Positions 51,352 through 62,661 of a stretch of 64,000 nucleotides of DNA are shown piece by piece; positions within the stretch are counted from its first letter, which is position 1; each line of letters begins with the position of its first letter. Source of the stretch: Rhizomicrobium sp. (GTDB taxonomy: Bacteria > Pseudomonadota > Alphaproteobacteria > Micropepsales > Micropepsaceae); NCBI GenBank assembly GCA_037200985.1, contig JBBCGJ010000001.1:4502756-4566755 (forward strand). The letters run 5' to 3'. Below the pieces are notes generated by a model. That model saw only the letters and a program-made list of their open reading frames with translations, did not search any database and was not told the DNA's origin. The position numbers were made by a program, and so were the translations under genes.

Positions 51352-51656
51352 TTCGGTGCCTTGCTCTATATCGGAACGCGCCGCGCGCGTGATAGTCTCG
51401 GCTATCGCCAGCGACGAAACCGGCTGCTGGCGGCTGAGAGACATCAAGGGCCGCGACTTCGTCGGCCCGCGCTCCCGACCAGCGGAATGCGATTGATGCC
51501 CGGCGTTCCCTCCGCGGGTCGAATAGATGCAGGCGAGTCGCGCCCGGGTGCGCGGTCTCTGCGTTCCTACTCACGGGTCCGTGACGTCGAATGACGCGGA
51601 TCGCCCACCCGCGGGCAAAAAATCGACCGTCCGATGCACGACATAAGGAGTTCGCC
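51352..51656. other. Divergent intergenic region
   Basis: About 305 bp between the Crp/Fnr gene and the RcnB-like gene. Both promoters must lie here. No convincing ORF is present. The right end carries a clear TAAGGAG (51644-51650) for the RcnB-like gene. Confidence 0.6.
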
Positions 51657-52481
51657 ATGAAGCACATCGTTTTGCCGGCCCTGTCGCTGGTCCTGCTGGC
51701 CGCGATGCCGGCCCAGGCACGAATTCCGGCGCATTCTCTTTTGCAGATTGCCCAGAACGATCCCGATCGAGCGCGTCGCGGCGGCCTTCGGCCCTCTCCC
51801 GCCGTCGCTCCGGCCGCACCGGTAGACCACGCGCCGGCGCCCCCCGCCCGCGCGCGGACCGGTGGACATCCCGCAGGCGCCGCGCCGACGATCGACAGAA
51901 CCGCCGGCGGGCTCCTGATCGGCGGCCAGGGCAACCGGCCGGCCGCGCATACGCCCGCGCCGCGCACGCCCGCCGCACGCACGCCTGCTGCACGTACGCC
52001 TGCTGCACGTACGCCTGCTGCACGTACGCCCGCTGCACGTACGCCTGCTGCACGTACGCCTGCTGCGCGCACACCGGCGACACGCACACCGGCCGGACGT
52101 ACGCCGGGCGGCGGCGCGCATGGCGCGACGAACGGCGGTGGCCATGGCGGTGCCACCGTGTTCGGCACGCGGCCTTCGAACTGGAATCAATATCCCCGCA
52201 CCTTCAATCGCGGGACCTATCAGCGCAATCTGACGGCGCCGCGCCAGTTTCACTGGCAGACCTACAACCGGCCGAGCGGCTGGTACTACCGTCGCTGGGT
52301 CTTCGGCCAGGTCTTCCCGACGATCTTCCGCGCCCAGAACTACTGGCTGACCGATTATTGGATGTTCAACCTGCCGGTGCCGCCCTACGGCTATGTATGG
52401 GTGCGCTACGACGACGATGCCGTGCTGATCGACAAGCAGACCGGCGTGGTCCTTCAGGTCGTCTACGGATTGTTCGACTGA
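51657..52481 (+). CDS. RcnB-like periplasmic protein with pentapeptide-repeat linker
   Basis: 274 aa. ATG 51657 with TAAGGAG 6 nt upstream. A signal peptide ends near MPAQA. Residues 99-148 are ten copies of TPAAR-like pentapeptides encoded by a 15-bp tandem repeat. The C-terminus, NLPVPPYGYVWVRYDDDAVLI and DKQTGVVLQVVYGLF, matches RcnB-family (Ni/Co-homeostasis-like) domains. The linker is likely a flexible extracytoplasmic spacer. Metal binding is not proven. Confidence 0.75.
   Translation: MKHIVLPALSLVLLAAMPAQARIPAHSLLQIAQNDPDRARRGGLRPSPAVAPAAPVDHAPAPPARARTGGHPAGAAPTIDRTAGGLLIGGQGNRPAAHTPAPRTPAARTPAARTPAARTPAARTPAARTPAARTPAARTPATRTPAGRTPGGGAHGATNGGGHGGATVFGTRPSNWNQYPRTFNRGTYQRNLTAPRQFHWQTYNRPSGWYYRRWVFGQVFPTIFRAQNYWLTDYWMFNLPVPPYGYVWVRYDDDAVLIDKQTGVVLQVVYGLFD
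51951..52100 (+). repeat. 15-bp in-frame tandem repeat (10 units)
   Basis: Unit ACGCCTGCTGCACGT (encoding T-P-A-A-R). Units 3, 4, 5 and 7 (51981-52025 and 52041-52055) are identical; outer units drift. Identical tandem units mean copy number can change by slippage without breaking the frame. Confidence 0.9.
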
Positions 52482-52574
52482 CGTACCGGCCGCCGCGTGC
52501 TCCGGCGACAGCCGGACACGCGGCGGCGCCGCATCACCAGAGCCTTGCACCGTCGTTTCACAAAGGAGAGAGAC

Positions 52575-52799
52575 ATGAAAATCCTGATCGCTTCCATTTT
52601 TGCACTGGGCCTGCTCGGCGCGACCGCCGCGACGCCCGCGACCGCCGCGGTCGGCGTCGGAGTCCATATCGGCGGCGTCGGCGCCGGCGTCCATCTCGGC
52701 ATCGGCGATCGCAATCGCCACCGCTATCACAGCCGTCGGCACTGCGTCAGTTGGGGCTATAGGCACCATCAGCGCTATTGCCGCCGCTGGAGCCGGTAG
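52575..52799 (+). CDS. Small secreted His/Arg-rich protein (74 aa)
   Basis: ATG 52575 with AAAGGAGAG upstream. A signal peptide (MKILIASIFALGLLGATAATPATA) precedes a Gly/Val segment and a very basic His/Arg/Tyr/Cys tail (HRYHSRRHCVSWGYRHHQRYCRR). It may bind metal or surface polyanions. It follows the RcnB-like gene by 93 bp. Confidence 0.68.
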   Translation: MKILIASIFALGLLGATAATPATAAVGVGVHIGGVGAGVHLGIGDRNRHRYHSRRHCVSWGYRHHQRYCRRWSR

Positions 52800-52878
52800 C
52801 CCGCGCCTTTGCGGAAGCGCCGGGCGCCAATGCCCGGCCTTTCCGCGCCCCATCGACCGCACATGAAGGAGAACTCCC

Positions 52879-53046
52879 ATGGGACTCATACTGCTTATCG
52901 TCGTGCTGGTGCTGCTGTTCGGCGGCGGCGGCTACTACGGCTACAACCGCTTTGGCGGCGCCGGTCTCGGCGGCGCGCTCGGCACGCTGCTGATCGTCCT
53001 GCTGATCCTCTGGCTGCTTGGCGTACTGCCCGGCTTGCGCGTCTAG
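52879..53046 (+). CDS. Tiny hydrophobic protein, DUF3309-like (55 aa)
   Basis: ATG 52879 with AAGGAG 7 nt upstream. The product is two membrane segments, LILLIVVLVLLFGGGGYYG and LGTLLIVLLILWLLGVLPG, joined by a Gly-rich loop. This fits the DUF3309-type small membrane proteins common in Alphaproteobacteria, often stress-induced. Function unknown. Confidence 0.7.
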   Translation: MGLILLIVVLVLLFGGGGYYGYNRFGGAGLGGALGTLLIVLLILWLLGVLPGLRV

Positions 53047-53567
53047 CCGGCCGCTTCCGCTGCCGCGCCGGATCGGCCGCGAAGATATTTCCCAAGATCG
53101 ATGCGCGCGGGCGGCGCGGTCCTGCGAGTTCCCGGCGTGGCGGCCGGGATAAGGCTCTCTTCGGCGCTTTATCGCGGCCGCGCGCCAAGCCGGGCGCATC
53201 GACGCTATGTCCGGTGCCGGACATTGTCCTCGACATCGTCCGGTGCGAAGCGTAAAGTGATGATGAGTTGTGACGCTGCCATGGGCGGGCGTCCGCTCTC
53301 GATGTCGCTTCTTTTCGAAAATCTGCGCGCTGCTGGCGCCGATCGCCCACGCTCCGGAATTGTTTCCCGGGGGAGGTACGTCGTGCCCAGGCGAGAGACG
53401 TGTCTTTGTCGGTGCCCGAAGGCGGGTCGGCGAACGCGATGTCGCATGCCGATGGGTCTAAGTCCGGTTTCCGACCTTGTTGACCGGCATCAATCCCGCG
53501 CGGCGGCCCGGGCCGCAATCTGCGGCATCGATTGAAGCGGAATTCGAAAACCGAAGGAATACGCAAC
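53047..53567. other. Intergenic region before the histidine kinase gene
   Basis: About 520 bp with no convincing gene; the frame 53101-53535 is Arg/Cys-rich without a ribosome site and rejected. It should hold the kinase promoter. A ribosome site GAAGGA is at 53553-53558. Confidence 0.5.
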
Positions 53568-54347
53568 ATGACCGTCGAATCGCTCAAGACCAGTCTGGAT
53601 CCGCCCTCCGATCCGCAATTCGCCGTGAAGGGAGGGCGCAGCGTCGCGAGCTATGAGCGCGAACTCTATCTGAGCCGGGTCGCGGAGGCGCGGCTGCGCG
53701 AGGCGCTCGCCCAGGACGAATTGCTGCTCGGCCAGAAGGACGCGCAGATCCAGCAGCAGCTCCTCCTAAGCAGGGAATCCGACCACAGGCTGCTGAACGA
53801 TCTTCAGATCATCGTGAGCCTGCTGTCGCTGCAAAGCCGGTCGGCGGGCAACGCCGAAACCGCCGGCCAGTTGAAAGTCGCGGCCGACCGCGTCGGCATG
53901 ATCGTGCGCGTCCATCAGCGATTGCATTCCCACGACGGCGCCCACACCGTCGCCTTCAAGCAATATGTCGAGGAATTGAGCCGCGATTTCTCCGTCATGA
54001 CGTCGTCCGGCGGAACGGTCGAAGTCATCTTCGACGACGGGAAGGAAGTCGAGTTGCCGGCGGCCATCGGCATTCCCCTCGGTTTCATCGTCAGCGAACT
54101 TCTCACCAATGCCGCCAAGCACGGCAAGGGCCGCGTCGCGCTCAGATTCTCCGCAAAAGCCGAAGGCGGCTACATGCTGTCGGTGTCCAATGACGGCGTG
54201 CCCCTGGCCGAGGATTTCGATCCGACCGCCGGCAGGGGGCTCGGCATGAAGATCGTCAAGTCGTTCGTCGATCGGATCGGCGGCGAACTGCGCTTCGGGC
54301 GCGGCGACGGCAACCAGGGCGCTCGCTTCACGGTGGCGTTCTCCTGA
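53568..54347 (+). CDS. HWE/HisKA_2-type sensor histidine kinase (no sensor domain)
   Basis: 259 aa from ATG 53568. A coiled-coil (about 28-70) leads into the H-box SDHRLLNDLQ with phospho-acceptor His73. The ATPase has N-box ELLTNAAKHG (Asn181) and G-box GRGLGMKIV. This H-box is typical of HisKA_2 kinases, which in Alphaproteobacteria often feed the general stress response (PhyR/NepR/EcfG). No sensor or receiver domain is attached and no such partner is in the window. Confidence 0.87.
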   Translation: MTVESLKTSLDPPSDPQFAVKGGRSVASYERELYLSRVAEARLREALAQDELLLGQKDAQIQQQLLLSRESDHRLLNDLQIIVSLLSLQSRSAGNAETAGQLKVAADRVGMIVRVHQRLHSHDGAHTVAFKQYVEELSRDFSVMTSSGGTVEVIFDDGKEVELPAAIGIPLGFIVSELLTNAAKHGKGRVALRFSAKAEGGYMLSVSNDGVPLAEDFDPTAGRGLGMKIVKSFVDRIGGELRFGRGDGNQGARFTVAFS

Positions 54348-55050
54348 GCAGAACGTCATCTTCCTCGTGCCGCTCGGACGGATGTGATCGAGCTATGCTC
54401 CGCCTATCGTCGCGGCAGGCGCTCGCGAAACAGCAGCCATAGCAGCCGCCAGTTCGGCCGGCGGGCCGCGGCCTCCAGGACTTCGCCGCGCGACGGCTTG
54501 CCCGCGGACGCCGGCAGCACCGCCTTCGCGACACGCTTTAAGGCCGCTGGCAGGCGGCGGCGCATGTCAGGCGAAAGGATCATGCTGCGGCTGTCGGCAA
54601 ATCGAAATCGTGACGATCGAGGAAGAGCCCATCGTCGCATCCTTTGAAGCAAAGGTCGGAAGGAACGCCTCCGATGGACAACGTCATCAAACTTGCTTGG
54701 TTGCGTCGTCCGCCGGACGCCTCCGGTATCCGTTCCGGAATGCGCAGGCGAGGCGGCCCGCGCGATCTGCGTCGCTACGCGGCATGGCTTTGCACCCGCC
54801 GAAAGAGCGATGTTTTCGAGCGGGTTGTCCGCTGCGAGGAAGGCTCAAAAGAACTCCAAAATCAGCAGAATTTGCCAATCATCGCGCCGGGGATAAGCGG
54901 CAGGCTCAGGCTGGGCTACGGTTGAAAAGTGATGCGGGTCGCTACAACCTTGCGCGGCAATTCGGCCGCCTTATTCTCTTATTTTTGCGAACGACATAAC
55001 GACGTAAATTTGGGGCGGCAAAGGTGTTCTTCCTGGGCGGGCATTGGCGG
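54348..55050. other. Gene-poor region with two weak small ORFs
   Basis: 703 bp with no clear gene. A 59-codon reverse frame from ATG 54583 to 54404 (basic, RRLPAALKRVAKAVLPA) has no ribosome site. The forward frame at 54674 is listed separately with low confidence. Composition is mixed, with an AT-rich patch near 54960-55010 that may be the efflux operon promoter. Confidence 0.5.
54674..54925 (+). CDS. Possible small basic protein (83 aa)
   Basis: ATG 54674 is preceded by GGAAGGAA about 10 nt upstream. The product MDNVIKLAWLRRPP... is basic, with a RRGGPRDLRRYAAW stretch and no family. It may be a genuine short gene or a chance frame. Confidence 0.3.
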   Translation: MDNVIKLAWLRRPPDASGIRSGMRRRGGPRDLRRYAAWLCTRRKSDVFERVVRCEEGSKELQNQQNLPIIAPGISGRLRLGYG

Positions 55051-56685
55051 ATGAGCGTCGTCGAATCCGAATATCGCTTCGCGCCGCAGGAGCGGCCGAT
55101 GTTTCCGGGCTCGCCCTTCGCGCCCAGCCATTCGCTCCCGCGCAAGATCGCCTATGTCTGCGTCGGCACGCTGATCGGCGCGCTGGCGACCTTCACCAAT
55201 GCCTTGGTGAACGTGAATGCCGGCAATCTGGCCGGCTCGCTCGGCCTGACGCTCGCGCAGGTCGGCGTGCTGCCCGCGATCTACGTCGCCATGAACGCCA
55301 CCGCCAACCTCACCCTGGTGCGCGCCCGCGCGAAATTCGGCATCCCCGAGGTGACGGTCGTGCTGCTGGGCGTCTACGCGCTGGCCGCCGCCGTTCAGCT
55401 GATCCTGCCCGGTTATCCCGCGGCCATCGCCCTGCGCGCCACCTGCGGCGTGGCGGCGGCGGGCCTCACGACGCTCACGATCTACTATTTCCTGCAGGTC
55501 ATGCCGGTGCCTCTGCGGCCGCTGGCGCTGGTGATCGGCATCAGCCTCACCCAGCTCGGCACGCCGCTCGCCCGCCTGGTCCCGCTCGACCTGCTGGCGC
55601 AGGACCATTGGCACGGCCTGTCCCTGATCGAATTGGGCGTTTCGCTGACCATCACGGCGGTGATCCTCGCCGTGCCCCTGCCGCCCAGCGAGCGCAGCCC
55701 GGCCTTCGAGCGTCTCGATTTCGTCACCATCGGCCTGATGGTGCCGGCATTCCTGTTGCTCTGCATCGTCCTGGGCGAGGGCCGGCTTCTGTGGTGGATG
55801 GATCGGGCGTGGCTCGGCTGGGCGCTTGTCGTCGCCGTGCCCATGATCGCCGCCGCGATCGTCATCGAGAACCACCGCGAGCGCCCGCTGCTCCAGACCC
55901 AATGGCTCGGCAGCCGCGATGTCCTGCGCTTCATCGCGGTGGCGCTCCTGGTGCGCCTCGCGCTGGCCGAGCAGACCTATGGCTCGGTCGGTTTCCTGAC
56001 TTCGGGCGGTCTCACCAACGACCAGCTCCACACGCTGTTCGGCTATGTCGCGCTCTCGATGGTGCTGGGCGGCGCGGTGGCCTGCGTCACCCTGTCGGAG
56101 GCGCGGCTGCCCTTCCAGGTGCTGGCGGCGTCGCTGATCATCGCGTTTGCCGCCTGGCTCGACAGCTACTCGACCAGCATCACGCGGCCGGAGCAGCTCT
56201 ATCTCAGCCAGTCGCTGATCGGTTTCGGCACCACCTTGTTTATCGGGCCGACGCTCGCCTACGGCTTCCTGCAGATGCTGCGCAAAGGCCCGACCCATCT
56301 GGTCAGTCTCATCGTGATCTTCAGCATGACCCAGAACATCGGCGGCCTGGCGGGCTCGGCGTTCCTGGGCACGGCGCAGGTCCTCTATGCCAACGGGCAC
56401 GCCTCGAACCTGGCCGGCGACATCGTCGTGGGCGATCCGCTGGCGGCGGCGCGCATCCAGGGCGGAGCCCAGGTGTTCTCCGGCGTGCTCGGCGATCCCC
56501 TCCTGCGCGGCGCGGAGGGCGCGGGCCTGCTCGGCCGGTCGCTGGCGGGCGAGGCGAACACGCTCGCCTTCAACGACGTCTTCCGTCTCGTCGAATGGAT
56601 CTCGATCGCGACGGCGCTTTATTTGATCTATCTGATAGCAACCACGGCGATACGAAGGCGACGCGAAGCGATGGCACCGACATGA
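55051..56685 (+). CDS. MFS efflux transporter (EmrB-like)
   Basis: 544 aa from ATG 55051. About 14 membrane helices. The segment NATANLTLVRARAKFGIPEV is the MFS motif A region. It is the inner-membrane member of a tripartite pump; HlyD and outer-membrane channel genes follow with 4-bp overlaps. Likely substrate class: amphiphilic drugs or metabolites, pumped out with the proton gradient. The start was moved from 55024 because GGCGG lies just upstream of 55051. Confidence 0.87.
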   Translation: MSVVESEYRFAPQERPMFPGSPFAPSHSLPRKIAYVCVGTLIGALATFTNALVNVNAGNLAGSLGLTLAQVGVLPAIYVAMNATANLTLVRARAKFGIPEVTVVLLGVYALAAAVQLILPGYPAAIALRATCGVAAAGLTTLTIYYFLQVMPVPLRPLALVIGISLTQLGTPLARLVPLDLLAQDHWHGLSLIELGVSLTITAVILAVPLPPSERSPAFERLDFVTIGLMVPAFLLLCIVLGEGRLLWWMDRAWLGWALVVAVPMIAAAIVIENHRERPLLQTQWLGSRDVLRFIAVALLVRLALAEQTYGSVGFLTSGGLTNDQLHTLFGYVALSMVLGGAVACVTLSEARLPFQVLAASLIIAFAAWLDSYSTSITRPEQLYLSQSLIGFGTTLFIGPTLAYGFLQMLRKGPTHLVSLIVIFSMTQNIGGLAGSAFLGTAQVLYANGHASNLAGDIVVGDPLAAARIQGGAQVFSGVLGDPLLRGAEGAGLLGRSLAGEANTLAFNDVFRLVEWISIATALYLIYLIATTAIRRRREAMAPT

Positions 56686-57740
56686 GCGCACCCGGACTTT
56701 CCGAAACGCCCGCGCCGCCGCCGCCCGCCCAGGTCTGGCATCCGCCGGCCCGCAATCCGCTCACGACCGTGGCGATCGCGGTGCTCGCGCTCGCGGCGAT
56801 CCTCGTCGTCCTCTGGGCCTGGGATCTGTGGCCCTTCGGCGGCCGCATCGAAGTCACCGACGACGCCTATGTCCGCGGCCGCACCACGGTGATCGCGCCG
56901 CAGGTCAGCGGCTATGTCGCCGCGGTACCGGTGCACGACTATCAGCAGGTGCGCGCCGGCGGCGTCCTCGTGCTGATCGACGACCGGATCTACCGCGCCC
57001 GCGTGGCGCAGGCCGCCGCCTCGGTCGCCGCCGCCATCGCGGCGCTCGACAACAGCGACCAGGCGCATGCCGCGCGCGTCGCGGCCAGCGCGAGCGCGCG
57101 CGCCCAGCTCCTGCGCGCCCAGGCCGACATGGCGCGGGTCAACGATCTGGTGCGCGACGGCTCGGTATCGATCCGCGAGCGCGACCAGACGCTGGCGGCG
57201 CTCGCCCAGGCACAGGCCGGCGGCCAGATCGCGGTGCAGGACATCCGCTCGGTCGATGTCGGGCGCGAGGGACTGAGGGCCCAGGTCGAAGCGGCGCGCG
57301 CGCAATTGCGCCTGGCCGAGATCGATCTCGGCCACACGGTGATCCGCGCGCCGGAAACCGGCCAGCTCAGCGAGGTCGCCGTGCGGCTCGGACAATATGT
57401 GACGAACGGCACGCAATTGTTCTCGCTCGTGCCGGCCGAGCGCTGGATCATCGCCAATTACAAGGAAGGCCAGATGGCCCATATGATGCCCGGCGAGCCC
57501 GCGACCTTCACCGTCGACGCGCTGGGCGGTCTGCGCCTGACCGGCCATGTCCAGCGGCTGTCGCCGGCCGCCGGTTCGGAATTCGCCGTGCTGAAGCCGG
57601 ACAACGCCACGGGCAATTTCGTCAAGGTGCCGCAGCGCTTCGGCGTGCGCATCGCGGTCGATCCGAACCAGCCTGGGGCGGATCGCTTGCGGCCGGGCAT
57701 GTCGGTGGAGACGCGCATCGACACCAGCGGCGGCCCATGA
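56682..57740 (+). CDS. HlyD/EmrA-type membrane fusion protein
   Basis: 352 aa. A membrane helix (about 28-47) is preceded by a Pro-rich cytoplasmic tail. The lipoyl/barrel-sandwich halves are VIAPQVSGYVAAVPVHDYQQV and LGHTVIRAPETGQLSEVAV; a hairpin of helices lies between. It bridges the MFS pump and the outer-membrane channel. ATG 56682 overlaps the MFS stop by 4 bp. Confidence 0.92.
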   Translation: MSAPGLSETPAPPPPAQVWHPPARNPLTTVAIAVLALAAILVVLWAWDLWPFGGRIEVTDDAYVRGRTTVIAPQVSGYVAAVPVHDYQQVRAGGVLVLIDDRIYRARVAQAAASVAAAIAALDNSDQAHAARVAASASARAQLLRAQADMARVNDLVRDGSVSIRERDQTLAALAQAQAGGQIAVQDIRSVDVGREGLRAQVEAARAQLRLAEIDLGHTVIRAPETGQLSEVAVRLGQYVTNGTQLFSLVPAERWIIANYKEGQMAHMMPGEPATFTVDALGGLRLTGHVQRLSPAAGSEFAVLKPDNATGNFVKVPQRFGVRIAVDPNQPGADRLRPGMSVETRIDTSGGP

Positions 57741-59122
57741 CGCGTCCCGTCGTCCTCATCGCCCTCGTCTTGCTGGCCGGCTGCATGGGACCGCGGCCCG
57801 AAATCCCGCATGAGGCCGCGGTCGTGCCGCCGCAGGCCTGGCGCAGCGATCCCGGCGCCGCGCCGTCGGATATAAATGCGGCGTGGTGGCAGTCCTTCGC
57901 CGATCCGGCTCTGGCCCGGGTCGTCGAGACCGCGCTGGCGCATAATGACGATATCGCGCTCGCCGCCGAACGCGTCGCCGAGGCGCGGGGCCAGTACCAT
58001 TTCGCGCAGGCGCAGCGCTGGCCCGACGTGACCGGCCTGGCCGCGGGCGACCGCCAGCGCGACATCAATCCCGGCTTCGGCGTGCCCGAGAACCAGACTG
58101 TCGGCGAGGCCCAGCTGTCGATCAGCTACGATCTCGATCTCTTCGGCCGTCTCTCCGAGGCCAGCGAAGCGGCGCGCGCGCAATTGCTGTCGAGCGTGGC
58201 GGCGCGGGACAATGTCCGCCTCGCCGTCGCCGCGTCGGCCGCCGGCGGCTATATCACCCTGCGGGCGCTGGACGCCCGGCTGGACGTCCTGCGCCGGACG
58301 CTCGCCGACCGCGCGGATTCGTTCCGCATCGCGCGCCGCCGCGCCGAGACCGGCTATGCCTCGCAGCTCGATCTCGCGCAGGCCGAGGCCGACTACCGTA
58401 CCGCCGAGCAGCAAATTCCGGCGGCCGAACTCGCCATCGCGCGGCAGGAGGACGGTCTCAGCGTCCTGCTCGGCGACAATCCGCGCGCGATCGAGCGCGG
58501 CCTCGCGCTAGGGACCATCGCGCTGCCGACCGTCCCCGCAGCCGTGCCGAGCACGCTGATGCGCCGCCGCCCGGACATCGTCGCGGCCGAGGAACAGCTC
58601 GTCGCCGCCGACCATGCGCTGGACTCCGCGCGTGCGGCATTCCTGCCCGACATCCGGATTTCCGCCGATGGCGCCCTGGTGGGCTCGACGCTGATTTCCA
58701 GCCCGGTGCAGATCTTCACGCTCGGCGCCGGTATCTTCGGCCCGATCTTCGACGCCGGCCGTCTCGATGCGCAGCAGGAGACGACGGCGGCGCGGCGCAA
58801 CCAGGCGGCGTTCGCCTATCGCAAGACGGCGCTGGGCGCGTTCCGCGAGGTCGAAGACTCGCTCGCCGCGATCCGCCGCCTCGGCGAGCAAGAACAGGCG
58901 CTGGCGAAGCAGCGCGACGCCGTCGCCCGGGCGCTCCGTCTCGCCACCAGCCGCTATCGCGCCGGCTATTCGCCCTATCTCGACCAGCTCGATGCCGAGC
59001 GCACGCTGCTGACGACCGAGCTCGCGCTGGTGCAGGTGCGGTCGGATCGTCTGAACGCCGCCGTCACGCTCTATCAGGCGCTGGGCGGCGGATGGAGCGC
59101 ATCGGGGGACCCGGACAAATGA
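57737..59122 (+). CDS. Outer-membrane efflux channel lipoprotein (NodT family)
   Basis: 461 aa. Lipobox LLAGC (Cys16). It has the OMF repeats: WWQSFADPALARVVETALAHNDDIALAAERV and RRRPDIVAAEEQLVAADHALDSARAAFLPDI. It forms the outer-membrane duct of the pump. ATG 57737 overlaps the HlyD stop by 4 bp. It ends the efflux operon. Confidence 0.93.
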   Translation: MTRPVVLIALVLLAGCMGPRPEIPHEAAVVPPQAWRSDPGAAPSDINAAWWQSFADPALARVVETALAHNDDIALAAERVAEARGQYHFAQAQRWPDVTGLAAGDRQRDINPGFGVPENQTVGEAQLSISYDLDLFGRLSEASEAARAQLLSSVAARDNVRLAVAASAAGGYITLRALDARLDVLRRTLADRADSFRIARRRAETGYASQLDLAQAEADYRTAEQQIPAAELAIARQEDGLSVLLGDNPRAIERGLALGTIALPTVPAAVPSTLMRRRPDIVAAEEQLVAADHALDSARAAFLPDIRISADGALVGSTLISSPVQIFTLGAGIFGPIFDAGRLDAQQETTAARRNQAAFAYRKTALGAFREVEDSLAAIRRLGEQEQALAKQRDAVARALRLATSRYRAGYSPYLDQLDAERTLLTTELALVQVRSDRLNAAVTLYQALGGGWSASGDPDK

Positions 59123-59302
59123 CGCGGCGAGCCGTCCTGCGTCGTGCGTTTCTGGAATCTACGCCACGGCCTGGAAGAATTGAGGGCCGGCCGCGGCCCA
59201 TCCTGACGTTGACCTGCGACAATGACCGTGCGAGCCGCGGATCGCATACTGCATTTTTGATCGCCGAACGCGCGCCTCGGGGGGCAATTCCATCAACCCT
59301 AG

Positions 59303-61513
<2,211 letters not shown>

Positions 61514-61530
61514 TCCGCCCCGCAAATCCT

Positions 61531-61567
61531 CATCGCCGGCCCTGGAAGGGCCGGCGATGATTTTTTT
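61531..61567 (+). terminator. Rho-independent terminator after katG
   Basis: A perfect 13-bp stem CATCGCCGGCCCT (61531-61543) and AGGGCCGGCGATG (61547-61559) with a GGA loop, followed by A then seven T (61561-61567). The T-run contains the stop codon of the converging nickel transporter gene, so the same structure may act in both directions. Confidence 0.92.
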
Positions 61568-62606
61568 ATGACTTCAGAACACGGCGGGCCGTCGACCGCC
61601 CCCAGCGCGCCAGGACCGCGCCGAGCCAGATGACCGCGAATGCTCCGACGATGGCGAAGCCGAGGCCGGCGAGATCGATCGACGCGAGATCCGGCATCCC
61701 GTGCAAGTGCTCGCCGATCAGGGCGGCGATCTCGATCGTCGCGACGACGATGCCGATCGCCGCGGACAGCGCGGTCATGCCGAAATCGTAATAGAGCCGG
61801 CGCAGCGGGCTCGCCCAGCTCCAGCCATAGGCGGAGATCATCAGCGAACTGTCGAGCGTGTCGAACAGCGACATCCCGGCCGCGAACAGGACCGGCAGGC
61901 ACAGCACCTCGTACCAGGGCAGGCCCGTCGCCGCGCTCGAACTGGCGAGCACGAGGAGGGCGATTTCGGTGGCGGTATCGAAGCCCAGGCCGAACAGGAA
62001 ACCCACCGCGCCCATGTGCCAGGGCTTGCCGACGAGGTTCATCGCCGGCCGCAGCAGCCGGCTCATGATGCCGGGACGAACCTGGCCGTCATCGGGCTCG
62101 ACATGCAGGCCGGCGCGGGCGCGGCCGAGCTTGCGCCGGATGTCGCCCAGCACGATCAGGTTGAGGGCGGCGATCGCGTAGAGAAAGCCGCTCGAGAACA
62201 GCGTCCCGGCCATGCCGGCGACGCGGTGCAGCGGCGACGGGCCGTCGAACAGCGGCCGCGCCAGGCCGCCGACGCCGAAGGCGAGAAGCAGGGTGAGCCC
62301 GAACACCACGCTCGAATGGCCGATCGAGAACCAGAAACCCACGGCGCGGGGCTGCTGCCCCTCGCGCATCAGCTTGCGGATGGCGTTGTCGATCGCCGCG
62401 ATATGGTCGGCGTCGAAGGCGTGGCGGACGCCCAGAAGATAAGCGGTCAGGCCGGTGCCGATCCCGAAGGCCTGGGCGCCGGGATGCCCCGGCACGACCG
62501 CGGCGAGCAGGATCGACCAGCCCACGACGTGCAGAAGCCCGATCGACCCTGCGATGCCGGCCCAGCCCCGTCGGGGCGTCTCAGCGATGCTGCGTCCGAA
62601 CATCAT
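61566..62606 (-). CDS. Nickel/cobalt permease (NiCoT, HoxN/NixA family)
   Basis: 346 aa from ATG 62606 (a second ATG follows at 62603). About eight helices. The signature RHAFDADHIAAIDN (H62...D67-H68, HX4DH) is in helix II; FSIGHSSVVF, LGFDTATEIALL and GMSLFDTLDSSLM are the other conserved motifs. It imports Ni2+ and/or Co2+ at high affinity. Client enzymes are not in the window. It may share a transcript with the DUF4331 gene upstream. Confidence 0.93.
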   Translation of the reverse strand: MMFGRSIAETPRRGWAGIAGSIGLLHVVGWSILLAAVVPGHPGAQAFGIGTGLTAYLLGVRHAFDADHIAAIDNAIRKLMREGQQPRAVGFWFSIGHSSVVFGLTLLLAFGVGGLARPLFDGPSPLHRVAGMAGTLFSSGFLYAIAALNLIVLGDIRRKLGRARAGLHVEPDDGQVRPGIMSRLLRPAMNLVGKPWHMGAVGFLFGLGFDTATEIALLVLASSSAATGLPWYEVLCLPVLFAAGMSLFDTLDSSLMISAYGWSWASPLRRLYYDFGMTALSAAIGIVVATIEIAALIGEHLHGMPDLASIDLAGLGFAIVGAFAVIWLGAVLARWGRSTARRVLKS

Positions 62607-62640
62607 TGGTTTTTACCATGGACAGGGACGCATGCTACGC

Positions 62641-62658
62641 CCCGGCGTCGGCGCCGGG
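62641..62658 (-). terminator. Weak hairpin between DUF4331 and NiCoT genes
   Basis: CCCGGCG(TCGG)CGCCGGG, 7-bp stem, without a T-run on the minus strand. It lies 3 bp past the DUF4331 stop. It may attenuate rather than stop read-through into the permease gene. Confidence 0.35.
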
Positions 62659-62661
62659 CAC

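Noticed and set aside
51951..52100. Possible CRISPR array
   Set aside because: Units are contiguous 15-mers without spacers and are in frame in a coding gene.
51571..52889. Minus-strand frames with CSRRT or QQAYV repeats
   Set aside because: These are the reverse reading of the 15-bp repeat in the RcnB-like gene.
53101..53535. 144-aa frame before the histidine kinase
   Set aside because: No Shine-Dalgarno, Arg/Cys-biased composition and no recognisable domain.
54404..54583. Reverse 59-aa basic frame
   Set aside because: No ribosome site and no family; too weak to annotate as a gene, mentioned only in the region entry.
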